Assembly (NCBI GenBank): GCA_008933995.1 | Contig: WARS01000012.1 | Span: 1,116,001 to 1,180,000 of the forward strand | Direction of reading: 5' to 3' | Length of the DNA: 64,000 nucleotides | Source: Datnioides undecimradiatus | Lineage: Eukaryota; Chordata; Actinopteri; Lobotiformes; Datnioididae | In this document: piece by piece, positions 47,796 to 59,700 of the stretch | Layout: the number at the start of each line of letters is the position of its first letter | Numbering within the stretch: position 1 is the first letter of the stretch | Notes under the pieces: generated by a model | Database searches by the model: none | What the model was told of the DNA's origin: nothing | What the model saw: only the letters and a program-made list of their open reading frames with translations | Program-made: the position numbers and the translations under genes

Positions 47796-50188
47796 CTCAC
47801 CCTGTGTGACACCCACATCACAGCAGCTCCCTGTCATCACTCACAGGGGACGACTGGAAGATGGAGGCACGGTGACAGCCAGGCTGATCGACTGAACGCT
47901 GCCCTTTCAGAGAGAGCGGAGATGGTGCCCGGAGGAGACGCTCAGCTCCAGCACTGGCAGAGACCAATGTCAGCAGCCCAGCGCCAGCCTGGCAGAAGGA
48001 AACTGGCTTATAATAGGAATTAAAATCACAGTGTGCCACTCAGACCTCATTAAGATTTGCTGATTAGGAGACATCACTTGGCAAAAGTGGTCATGACTGG
48101 ACAAAATTAAAAAAGTGCTTGAATGTGCCTGGTTTGCCTGATTCACTTTCATCCATCACACGGTAAAAATATTTTGGATGCCACATTATTAGCAACAGCG
48201 AGACGAATAATCAAATAACTCAGCAGCCACAGCAAATGTTTTCTTCATATAGTCGTAAACCTCTGAATGAAGGACAGATAAGAAAAGGCTCCAATCTAAA
48301 CATAACAACATTAAAACAGCAAAAGGAAGCTAAAGGGAGGGAGGCAAAATAACAAGAATCTCTGTACTTTCAAATGTGTTTTACTTTGTTCTCCATACCA
48401 CTTAAAAATTCAATAAATATTAACATTTAAAGCTTTCATTCACGTACGTATATACAAGAACTATACAATGCACATAATGATGTTATGAACTGCAATGCGG
48501 GAATGGTGTAACAGTATGACCAACCACAGCCTGTAGACTTACAGCGTCGCCTGTGTTTTCCAATTGCAACATACTTTTTTCGTTCTGTTCCTGGTTGTTA
48601 ATTTGTTTTCATGAATTGAAATTTACACTATATACATTATAATCTGAAAAATATATCAGTTACAAAAAAAAATAACAATAATAACGTAATGAGTCTTAAA
48701 TCTTTTTTGTTTTTAAAGCGTAAGTGACTGACTTCCACAAAGGCGGGGCATGCTACAGTGGGGTTGGCTTACAAACAGTCATGATTTTTTATTTTTTATT
48801 TATTTATTTTTTTTAAACCAGCGAAGATGATCACTAGTATGTTGGATTCGGGAACAAACAACAAAAATGAGCACCGGGGACAGAGAAGACACGAAGCTCC
48901 CTGCCAGGAGTGATGACTGTGGAGTCTGGAGTGTGCCACTGGAATAGCTATAGATTAAACAGGTGCGTAATATAATTAATTAGCGACAATTTAAAAGCTG
49001 TTAAACTGATTAAATTTTATATCAAACACATTAAAATTTGTCAATAAAAACACAGTTTTCAGAGCCTGCAAATATTTGCTTTTTTCCGCCAGTTAGCTGG
49101 TGTGCACAATCAGCACTTAGCTGGAGTTAAGTAGCAATTAGCTTAGCTTAGCGTAAAGACTGGGAGCAGAGGAAAAACCTGCCTGGTTTGCTTTAAGCTG
49201 TATTAGCCGTGGCTTGTAGAACGTGTTTCTCTGTTGGGTAGTTTAGTTAGCAAACCCATACATGAAGTCGAGCTGCTAAATGAGCTCTAGTTTTAAAATA
49301 GTCGTGCTAACTGTCCTGCCTCTGGTCTTCATGCTAGCTAATAGACTCCTGGCTCTAGCTCCACAGTTAATGCACAGATAAGAGAGTTGAATTGATTTTC
49401 TCATCTGGCACTCAGCGGGGAAGCACGTATCTCATCATGTAAAACCATTATCTTGACAGTGCTTTTAAGGTTTATGAGCAACTGTTTTTGAAACTGCTGC
49501 AGACAATTAATTGCGAGAGGTAATAGTAAATGGAATAACAGAAAATATCTTTTTACCAAATGTTTTATTATTCTAGTCACAGTAGAGAAAATATTTTTAA
49601 TATTATTTAATGTATCATTCAAATCTAATATAATTATATGTTATTTAACAAAAAATAATTATATTTGAATTATAACTGAACACTGTCAGGGTCTATAGTT
49701 ATTCCAGTGGCAGACTCGAATCTCCACAGCTGACACGTGCACCTCCAAAACCATGGCCTTTGACCTCTCCTCTCATGTTCACAATACAAGTTCAATAGTA
49801 GTTCTAATGCACTTGAAAAAAACAGGCTTACACAACTGTACACAGATAAAAACATGAATGTAGCAATGCAGTCATCACATTTTGAACACGTCTTGTAGTC
49901 GTTTTAGTTTACAGCACCTGACAACTTTTTTTTTTTTTCTTCCGTTTCATATCTGAAGCACAGAGGGCAGAGCGACGCTGCGCACAGATCACTCTGGAGT
50001 TTTGATGAGGTAACCATCTCTGGTCTGGTTCGAGTTCACTGGCATGGAAAGAAAAGAATTGTAAAAAAAAAAAAAAAAAAGAAAGGAAATATCTGCAGCA
50101 AGACTGCGAGTCTATCAGATGCTGCAAAGGGTGAGTGGATGCATGAGACCGTCTCACTGAGCAGCACGTTCACAACATCGCTCACTGT
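47796..50188. other. Tail-to-tail interval between star2 and adamts14
   Basis: Expected to hold both 3' UTRs. Plus-strand poly(A) candidates for star2 are ATTAAA at 48019-48024 and AATAAA at 48412-48417. T-rich TTTATT clusters at about 48787-48815 give several AATAAA signals on the minus strand for adamts14. A fragment reading AGCTTAGCTTAGCGTAAAGA (near 49141-49160) looks like a dispersed repeat also present near 62.8 kb. No other coding exon was seen. Confidence 0.5.
50063..50080 (+). repeat. Poly(A) run (18 nt) in the presumptive adamts14 3' UTR
   Basis: Reads as poly(U) in the adamts14 transcript, about 110 nt after its stop codon. Confidence 0.6.
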
Positions 50189-50754
50189 TCATTTCTGAGC
50201 TGACAGGGTTCTGTGACTCGAGTCCCTCGCGGATCCTAAATTGTCCCTTCTTGACCTGGCAGCGACTGGGCCTAAAGTGCTGTTTGGACTGTGCTCTTTA
50301 GAGGCACCTCCACTGGAGTCTGCTGTGGGCCGTGGGGGCCCTGGAGGTAGAAGAGGCCCCGGGTCTGAGCCCTCCTTCCCGGCTGTGAGGAAGGAGTCGC
50401 TGGTGGGACCCTGGGGCGGAGCAGCACCCGTGGATGGCGAGGCTTCAGCGGCAGCAGCGGTGGTTGGCACCGGGGCAGTGGAGCGAATCCGCCTGCCGAT
50501 GGCTTTAGTGGTTTGTGGAGGGCTCTGGGTTGTAGCAGGAGGAGAAGCCTTGGGTGATGCAGGTTGAGAAAGAGTGGAGGTGTCAGGTTCAACTGAGGCC
50601 ACTGGGGTGTGGCGGAGGTCAGGAGCATGTGTGCCGAAGCTTTCTTTCTTGTTGCATGACTCACAACAGAGCTTGTTATATCCAGGGATTGAGCAATAAC
50701 GTGCAAGAACCTCCATTTGACAGAAAATTGATTTATCGCCCAGACATGGCTCAT
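50189..50754 (-). CDS. adamts14: adamts14 terminal exon: PLAC domain and Pro/Ser/Thr-rich tail
   Basis: Acceptor TTTATTGCTAG, stop TGA at 50191-50189. Six-cysteine PLAC domain [18 protein letters not shown] followed by [11 protein letters not shown], then about 140 residues rich in Pro, Ser, Thr and Ala ending in a basic tail (ARSRRD...). The tail is GC-rich relative to its surroundings. Confidence 0.94.
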
Positions 50755-53700
50755 CTAGCAATAAAAGCAGAGGAGACATCATTGACGGCAAGGTTTTTGA
50801 AAAAAAAAAAAAGTTAATTGATTTCTAAGAGAAATTACATATTGACTCACTTGAAGAGATTTTGTGTACAGGGTTTTCAGGAGCCCTTTGGTGTACAGCT
50901 TCGTCTTTTATTGTGGAGTTTTCAATGTTGGGAGAAGACACTGGCTGTCCTGGAGGGGAGGACAAAATTAGGCCAAAATAATATTCCTAAATAAGACACA
51001 AAGCAGCAGTGCTCTGCTCATTGTCTGTAAGAGATTGGACAGAGAGAAAATACTGTCTCCCACCAATCTGAAGAGGAAGCAACGTGAGAAAAGCTGCAGT
51101 CCAGCTTCCAGTTTTTGCTTGTTTCTCTTAAGTTATTCAGGCAGTGCTTTGTCCTAAGAAGACATGAAGGAGGCACTCAGACGGCCAGTGATTCATCGCG
51201 CCAACAGAAACATGCAGTTGATTGCAAAATGTTTATCTAAATGGTTTGCTCGATGATGAAAAACGTTTCCAGCGTGGCCCTGTGTGTGCAGATTTTTGAC
51301 ACAGCGGATGGAAGTGTTGAAGCATTGAGTCTGACAGCAAGGTTGAGAGGTGAAAATATATAGATATGGTATAAAATGTAATATAAATTTAAACTGATGT
51401 TGGTTTTTTAAAGGTTGGCCTTCTTTTAGGTGGCTAAAATAAGCCTCACTGTTGTCTCCATCGATAGAAGGACATTGCTTAGCATCCCGGATTGTCAGCA
51501 ATTCAGTGAGTGTGGATCAGTACCTCATGCAAACTTCAAAAACATCTCTTTAACATAATATAAGATACTTTTCTGACTCTGACTGGAGTTGCCTCACAGC
51601 CAGATCAAAGTGGACTCGTTTGATCTTCTTACGCGAAGATTACTGAGCTGAATTTTGCACCACAGGCCCAGACTGGAGATACTTTTCAACGCCCTAGCAC
51701 ACCAATTTAGATGAAGATTTTGCAATCGACTGCAGCTTTCTGTTTGTATGTTGAACCACAGGCCGTCTACGTGCACCTGGTCCTCTGCGTCTTCTAAGGA
51801 CAAAGCACCTCCTGAAGAACTTAAGGAAAAAGTCTCAACTGGGATATATTTCAGCTTCTGTGCCTGAAAGCTTGTGCACTAATGCCCCCTTGCAGCTTTT
51901 CTCATGTTGCTTCATCTTCACATTGCTGGGAACAACTGTTTTTTTCCTTACTCCCTTCATAAGCGTTGAGTAGACTGAGCAGTTTTATGCTCAGGAACAC
52001 AGAACACGCTCCATGTTGTGCCCACACAACCAAGAACTATCCCTTTAAGAATCATTAGTTGGCCTGTTTAAATCTACTGCCAGAGGACTATGACTAAACG
52101 TGCACGGTGCAGCAAACCACCCACAAGTTCTGCAAAAAAAAAAAAAAAAGAAAACCCAAAAGCAATAAAATGCTCTCTATGAGTCCTTCTGCATCTTTTA
52201 TGAAAAGCAGGTAGAGTATGTAAGACAGGCTGCAAACTGGTAAAACGGCTGAAGGCTGTTCACGTGTGAGTGGCTCTCACCTGGACATGGACTTAGTTTG
52301 CAGATGAGGACCGTCTCCGGCTTCTCGCCCTCACATTCTCCGATGGTGTTGTCGCTGGCTTTGCAGACCACCTGCCTTTGCTGAATCCCTTCATCGCAGG
52401 TTACTGAGCACTACCACGCCACCGGCACCCATACGTGTACACAGACGCACACACATGTTAAAGTTAAAGGGAATTGACTTGTATATCTTACAACACAAGT
52501 CTCTTACAACACCTTAATATGCATTCATACATCCAAACAGTGTTTTAAATTCATGTTTCAGCCAGTTTTCATGAACACAAACACTCTTTCAAGTAAAGTT
52601 TTACCACCCTTTTATACTTTCATAGTTTGACATTCACTGAGAAGAAGCTCTTTGTGTTAAGGTCTTATTGATTTTCAGTTAGAGGGAAATTGATTTTTTA
52701 AAACAAGAAACATCACTTTAAATTGATATTCTCTCTAGCTTTACAACCCTCTGCACACAGGGAATGGTCGCCTCTGAAAAGTGTCTCGAATAAAAATGCA
52801 GTTGTTTATGTCCCCCCAGTGGGAAACTTAAAAGTGGATATGTTGCAAAAAGTACGTTTTAAAATTTAATGCATGACTCAGCTTTGTTTCTGATGTTTGT
52901 TGTTTTTATTTAATCATAAAATGTTATGTCTTGTTTTAGGTGAAACAAAAATAATTAGCCTTCTGTGTACGAAGCATAACATATCTGAAATTTGCAAAGG
53001 TGGTGCCAAGATTTGTCTGCACCAGTTATTAATAAATCTCTCACTGGGACTGTGGGAAAAACACTTTTTAGCTTCAAACAGGTTTTAAAATGCTGTAGCA
53101 ATGTGTCAAGTGGTAACCAAGAAACTTCTTTTACTTCTAAAGAGTTATATATGTAGTAAGGAGTGACAGGAAAACATCTCATGATGCTAAGCTAACATTG
53201 TTTGCTCATATTCACTCTGTTCATGTGGTGCAACTCACTTTAATTCTGCTGCAACTAGCTTAAGGGTGAACTTTAGATGGTGCAGGTGGCTGTCCTGCTC
53301 GCTCACCTGAGACCACGCCCCCGTCCTCCACTGGGCAGGGCATACGGTGTGGTTACAAGCTCTCCTGGTCTCCGGACGGTCTTCGGTGCAGTGTTTGCTG
53401 TGGACGGGCCTGTTGGTGCCGTTGTGGAGCGCCTGCATGCACTGCACCACCCTGGTCTGGTAGCCGAGCTTTCCACAGGTCTTACTGCAGGGGCTCCACT
53501 CTTCCACCACCCACCTGTCAGCACAGATGGCTCTTTGAAAAGACTTCATGTATGACACGAGGCCTTTATTGGCCCTGTAAATGTTGCTATTAAAATATAA
53601 ATGTACAGACGACTATTGTCTGTAGTTGGAGGTCACTTACGTGGGCTGGCTGCACTCTTGGACATTGCATCGTTTCCGGATGGGTTTGGGCTTTTTGCTG

Positions 53701-56700
53701 GTTTCACAAAAGTTACGATGCACCAGACGGCTGTCACTCTTCCTCCTGCATCCGTACTTTGTGTACTGTACGCCTGAGGGACGGTTGGAAAGTGTACACT
53801 GTAACTCTTCCAGCCAGGTTATACAGACATATAGCACTTTGAGTTAAATACCCAAATCTGACATCTTTTAATTAGTTTGTTTCGTCCGTTCAACTGTCAA
53901 AAATTAAAATGTCTTTAAAGTAAACACCTGAAAAAGTGTAAATAACAAGTGTTTGTTAATTGGCATGAATGAGTTCAATGATTATTAAAACTGGTATTTA
54001 TTAATTTCCTTTCAAGCAGCTGATTTATTAACTGTCAAATGATGGGTGCACTGCAAAAGAACTTCACACACATACACACACACACACACGCTGATTCAGC
54101 TTTTCTGCTGTAAGAACACACACCATGCCATGTCTCGCAGCCTGAACTGCTTACTCATTTAAAAATACACTTACTGACCTCCCCCACACGGTTTGGAGCA
54201 CTGAGACCAGCTCTTCAGGGCCCACTCATAGGTGTCAAGTTCAGCCAGGAGAACATTGTTGTTGGTAATAAGCGGCAGCAGGTCCTCGTGTATAATATAC
54301 TTGTATGTCAAGCTGATCTTCGCGTCTTCTTCCTGGGGAATGACCTGCGACAAGGCATAAAAAAGATTATTAGACAAACAATAAAACTGAGGATTAAGTA
54401 AAAAGTGATGATCCAGTCCCACTCACCAGCACTATAATGCCTTCATGCAGAGGACCACTTGTTTTGAGGGTCTCCTTCTCAGCATCGATGGAGTACTCCC
54501 ACTGTAAACCGTTTTCGATGAACGTCTTTGATTCAGCGTCTTCGCTTTTTGCATTCAGTATGAAGTTTCCAGTAACTTGATTCTTCACAGCTGTCAGTAA
54601 TAAGGAAAAGGGTTTTATGCATGTGTGGTGGGAAAGAATGTGCGCACATCGTGTAGTTTTTAGCTTCATTCATTAAAAAATCTCAAAATTTGCAGAGAAA
54701 TCCCCGGATCAACCCCCCACCGCCACCACCACCACCACCGCCACCATCCCTCGCCGCCAAAAAAACTCTGAGATTTTCCTTTAAGCGGAGAACGTGTCAG
54801 TATGTATTTTGAGATGTTTGCAGCTGTGGTTCGCCAGCGGTAATTTCTCCAAGTTGTGTGTCATCTCTTCTTCCCATGAGCTAATAAAAGCCAGAGAGGA
54901 AGAGAGGAAAGAGGCGAGGGAGGGTTAGCCCGAATGCCACGGTGAGCTTGACTTACTCACGGCAGCTGCACAGCGAGCTACTGTAAGCTGAAAGACACGA
55001 GCCTCCACTCCTTCTCACACCTGAAGATATTTTAGCGCTCCAGACTCATTATTTCTGACGCGTTACATTTAAGGAACAAAACGTTCAGCAACGCATCGTG
55101 CTTCACCCACTCGGTTACTTGCAGCTGCAGTGAAAGTCATTAAACAGAAACGGGGGGGTGGTGGGCGTCTTTCATAGCTACACTGACTGTATGTTAACTT
55201 TGTACAGCCTTGTATCCTGGTATTCTGTTGAAACTCTTTTCTTTCGAGCCTTTTGAATATCAAAGACGCTCTATAAGATTAAAAGCTGAAAAGTTTGCTG
55301 CTTGTGTAGAGCGTTTCAACCCTGACACAGAGTCAGTGTACTCAGTTATCCTCTGTTATCTTCACCCACTGGTTGTGCAGAAGTCAGTGACGATGCCAGT
55401 TTAATAACACTTATTTAGACATTTTACTTATCATTTATGCAATAGCAATTACTGAAAGAAAATGCTCTGCAGAGCTGCATTCACTGATTTTGTAATTTTC
55501 ATGGGTTTTTTTTTTTAATTTTATTTGCATAATTATTTCATTATTAGCTGTATAAAAAAAGACTGTTATGCATATGATATACAGAAGCTGTGAGCACTGG
55601 CTTTGGTACCGAAAATGAGTGGTTTTGGTTGCATGCACGTGAACTTAATCCGCATTTATTTGCAGATGTATGGTTATAGAGATTAGCTGAAATGTCATCT
55701 GGACCTAAAACACTAATGCTAATCAGACTGTAAACAATGACCTTTGCCCTGAGAGGCTAAACTGTTATCAGCTGATGGTTTTCAGCGACTGATCACATGA
55801 TTATATTCTTTCTTGCACATATGAAGATATTTTGCAGTTTTATGTATAAAAAATGTATAAATTCCAGCAAAAAAAAAAAAAAAAAATTCACTGAAGATGC
55901 CGGTGGGGTGCAGGATTAAGACACTGCTGCAGAAGCACAGCAGACGTCTAGGTTTCATTCTTCATTTCATTATCAGAGAATGAACTACAAAGTGGCCGCA
56001 ATGAAAATCACCGCAGTCAGACGATTTCACAAGTAACCAGCAGGACACTGGGCCTCACGCAGGCACATTCTGGCTTTTTAAACTCATTGTTTTCTGTGGA
56101 TTCCCTTCTTAAACTTGCTTGTTTGTAACTGGATGCTTACCACCTGTTCGTGAGCCTACCGCACGACCGACGGTCGTCATTTCATCCACAGTTTCCATTC
56201 ACAAAACCTTAACTCAAGAATAAGAAAAACAATCTCACACCACAGAGTTTCAGTTCCTGCTGTCAGAGCTGAGAAGATGAAAACATAATAAATATAACAG
56301 CGTCTAAAATTAGGAGACCAAAAACAACCAGATGGGAGGCGGTCAAGAGAATATGAAAGCCATGACAACTGTAAATTATACAGATGGTGTTCGATGCTGC
56401 AGGGCTCATCATTTTACATTAGGTTTTATGCAGGCAAACAATTATTTCTAATTCTGCATACCAGAATTATCTTAAATCACTCAAGAACAAATCTCAAACA
56501 GATATTGTAAAAGCCTAAAGTATTTACAGTAAAAAGTTGTGCACTGGTCTGTGCCGCTGCATTAAATATACAGCTAGTCTTTCCAGGTAAATAACCCAGC
56601 AACTACACACGCACACACACATGCACATGCACGCGCGCACACACAAAAACAAGTTTCGTGTTATTGAATCATAGCTGCAAAACCAAGTTGGTACCAATAG

Positions 56701-59700
56701 CATCCCGTGTTTCCAAAGTTGGCAAAAGGACGAGAGACACACTCACCAATTATATGAGGGGAAGTCTCGTTCTCTTCGATAACAATGTGACGAGCTCCTA
56801 TTGGGATGTCGAACATTTTCAGCATTCCTAACGAGACAAAAGCCACAGCGCAGTTCAGCTGGGAGCACGGAACAGCGAACATTTATCCTGATCTGTAAAA
56901 GCAGCCAATTATTTCTGGATCAAGACATCGAGACAGAAAGTTTGGTCGTAGGTTTGATGATAGTGTGGGATACTGGCTGCGGTCAAACGTAGATTGGGAA
57001 CATGTGTTTAAGGTCTGTGGATTAATGATTTTGAGTTTAAATGATGACAGCCGTCCTCTACAATGAGTCATCTGCAGCAGAGTTGCTGAGTTCAGCACTG
57101 GTCTGTAGACTTAGCTGATAATTACCGTTCTTTTTGGGCGTCTTGGTGAGCGTTAGCTTCACGGTGCGACAGTGGGAGTTGTCCCCCTCACACACTCCGC
57201 ATTTGTCCTCTTGTTTGTAAGAGCCCACCTCTTTGTCGCAGCCTACGTGCTGTGAGAGGGCAGAGCAAAGACAGTCAATCAGACCGGAGCAAACGCTGCT
57301 CTTGATTTCCACACAGACTGATATTGCTCCACTGGGAAAATGATGCCATCAGAAAACACTGCATGCATCTGGTTCAGAGCCCGATGATGATGTTGCATAT
57401 TGGAAACACACCCAGACATAACAAGAGCGTAGCCAAAACACTGAGCAGCTGGCCTGCAACAATAAAAGTCTCAACTTTATGTCCAAGGTGAGTATGGAGA
57501 CAAAATCTATGTGTGTTTGTGTAAAGTGTTTCCATCACAATTCTAGAGTCATTAAATGTCTGCAAAATTCATTTTCATCATCAAAAATGAACTCTAGTAA
57601 GGGTTAAGGTTAAACTCAGCTCCTTGTCAGGTGACATTTACTATTGGAGGTCCACTGCAACAGGATGCTGATACCTGGGTATAAAAACTTAAACATGCAA
57701 ATTACTGCAAAAGACCAGCGCTACGTGTTTAACAAAGCACAGTGAATGTTGGTTGACTGATTCACTTGTGTTTTTGTGTCATCTTAAAAATGTGCCACCC
57801 TGAGATTTTTCCATTTTATTTCTTCACTAGTTTTACTTTCACTGTGCAGAACGATGGATGTGCAGAGTTTGATGCTGTGAGGCAGTTTTCAGGGTCACTT
57901 ACATTTATTACATGTAGCACCACACTATTCATATGCCATTTTGCTCCCTTTAAACCACTCACATACAGTGTGCTCGTACAGTTTGTTCGTGCACTGCTGC
58001 TATAATAATCTGTGCATGCAACTTCTCAGTCTAAAACACACATGTGCGTGCAGGCTTTTGTGTGTTACAGGCGCGATATAGAAACTTTATACTTTCAACC
58101 TTCAAACGAAAAACATTTGCTCATTGATATATTCTGAATGTTTCTATGAAGTACAAGGTTAACTCTCTTTGTGTGTGCGCCTAATTTTAGCAGAGACATA
58201 CCAGACACTCTCCTCGAGCGCACACGCTGAAAGGGTCTGAGTAGCTGCAGCGGGTTCCATCATGCATCACCTGGTTCATGAACACCACCTCTCCTGTTTC
58301 CTTTGACTTGCAGCTCAGCTCACACTTACGAGCCTCTGCAAGCACAGAAAGCGCGCGCGCACACACACACACACGCACACACACACACCTCTGTCGATCC
58401 AGGTATCTTCAGAATCTGACAAAGACATCAGCCTCCTGCAAATATCATCCGCACGAGCGTTTAAGCTAATTCTGAGCCAATTTCGCTCTTTACGGACTTA
58501 CCATCTGGGTGCTCGTACGGCAGCCAGGTGTGCTTGATGTTTTTGTGGTATTTGTTGCTCCTCTGGACGCACTGCTGAGCACGGAAGTCCTCATATGGGC
58601 CAGCACACTCCTCTGTGTTACACATCTGGTAGTCAAAAGCGGAGCCAGGGCAATCTCGACCACCATATGCAGGCCTGAGCAATGACAAAAACAAAATAGC
58701 ATCCTTAAAGACGTTTCCCGTCATGATGCTCCCAAAGATCCAAGGGTTTTCCTTTTAGGTTTGGATCCAGGGTGGTTTTAAAGGAAAGGCTTACAATAAA
58801 AGTGTATTACAATGCAAAATATGATTTCCAAAAGAATAGGAATGAAGAATTTGCACACCAAAGCTCTTAAATCTGTAGTCCAGTAACGCCCCATTCAATA
58901 ACCAATCGTTCTTACTCTACGTATCCAGGTAATATCCTTGTAAACTCCGTGGAACATGTCACTTCTCAGCTCATTTTGAAGGTTTCTCTGCTCCATACTG
59001 CGCAGTTGATTACGTCTGGAGTTACTCAAAGAAGTTACCCAACTCTGCACATTAGGGATTTTTCACAGCAGGCATTTTCACACGTCTATTCAAGAGCCCC
59101 AGTAGGTCACGACAGTGTGACAGTGAACCAGCAAGCACAATAGCAGGAGCTTGAAACTGAAGCAGCTAAATGGAATTTATCCATTATTCATCCTACTATT
59201 ATACATATTATGCCTGTGCTTTCTCTCTGTAACATGTCAAAAAGTCTGCTGTGAAAGTACCAACAGTCTAACTGTACATTAGTTCTAAATGCAGCTACTC
59301 ATTTAATGAGCACAAGGTGACGCAAAGACAAACTGCAGCAAATTAAATGTGCACACCGATTTTTTTTATAGGTATAGCACATTTTGTCAGTAGCTGTGTC
59401 AAACATCAAACCAGAGATTAACTGTACCATCATAGCATGCCGTTATTGTACTGATCTGCAACCGTTTCACAATGTTAACCATGTGTTTATTATTGTTACC
59501 ATGACGATGAAGGTGTGGTCCGCCTGCTGCTGGCACTTTACAATAGTAAGTGTCCTTTTTGTCTCAAATCAACATATTTATCTATTTTATACTACTTGGA
59601 AATAATAGATCACATTTGTTATCAGATGTCAATCATAATGCACCTATGCATCTCTGAAAATTGCACTTATTTTCTTTCCTGGGCTGTTTGAGCTTTTTGT

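Noticed and set aside
50241-50567. 108-codon plus-strand open frame in the last adamts14 exon
   Set aside because: Antisense shadow of the GC-rich Pro/Ser/Thr-coding tail.
50272-50754. 160-codon minus-strand open frame in the second frame of the terminal adamts14 exon
   Set aside because: Frame-shifted reading of the same low-complexity DNA; the frame carrying the PLAC cysteines is the real one.
53277-53555. 92-codon plus-strand open frame over the TSR3 exon
   Set aside because: Antisense shadow of a cysteine-rich coding exon.
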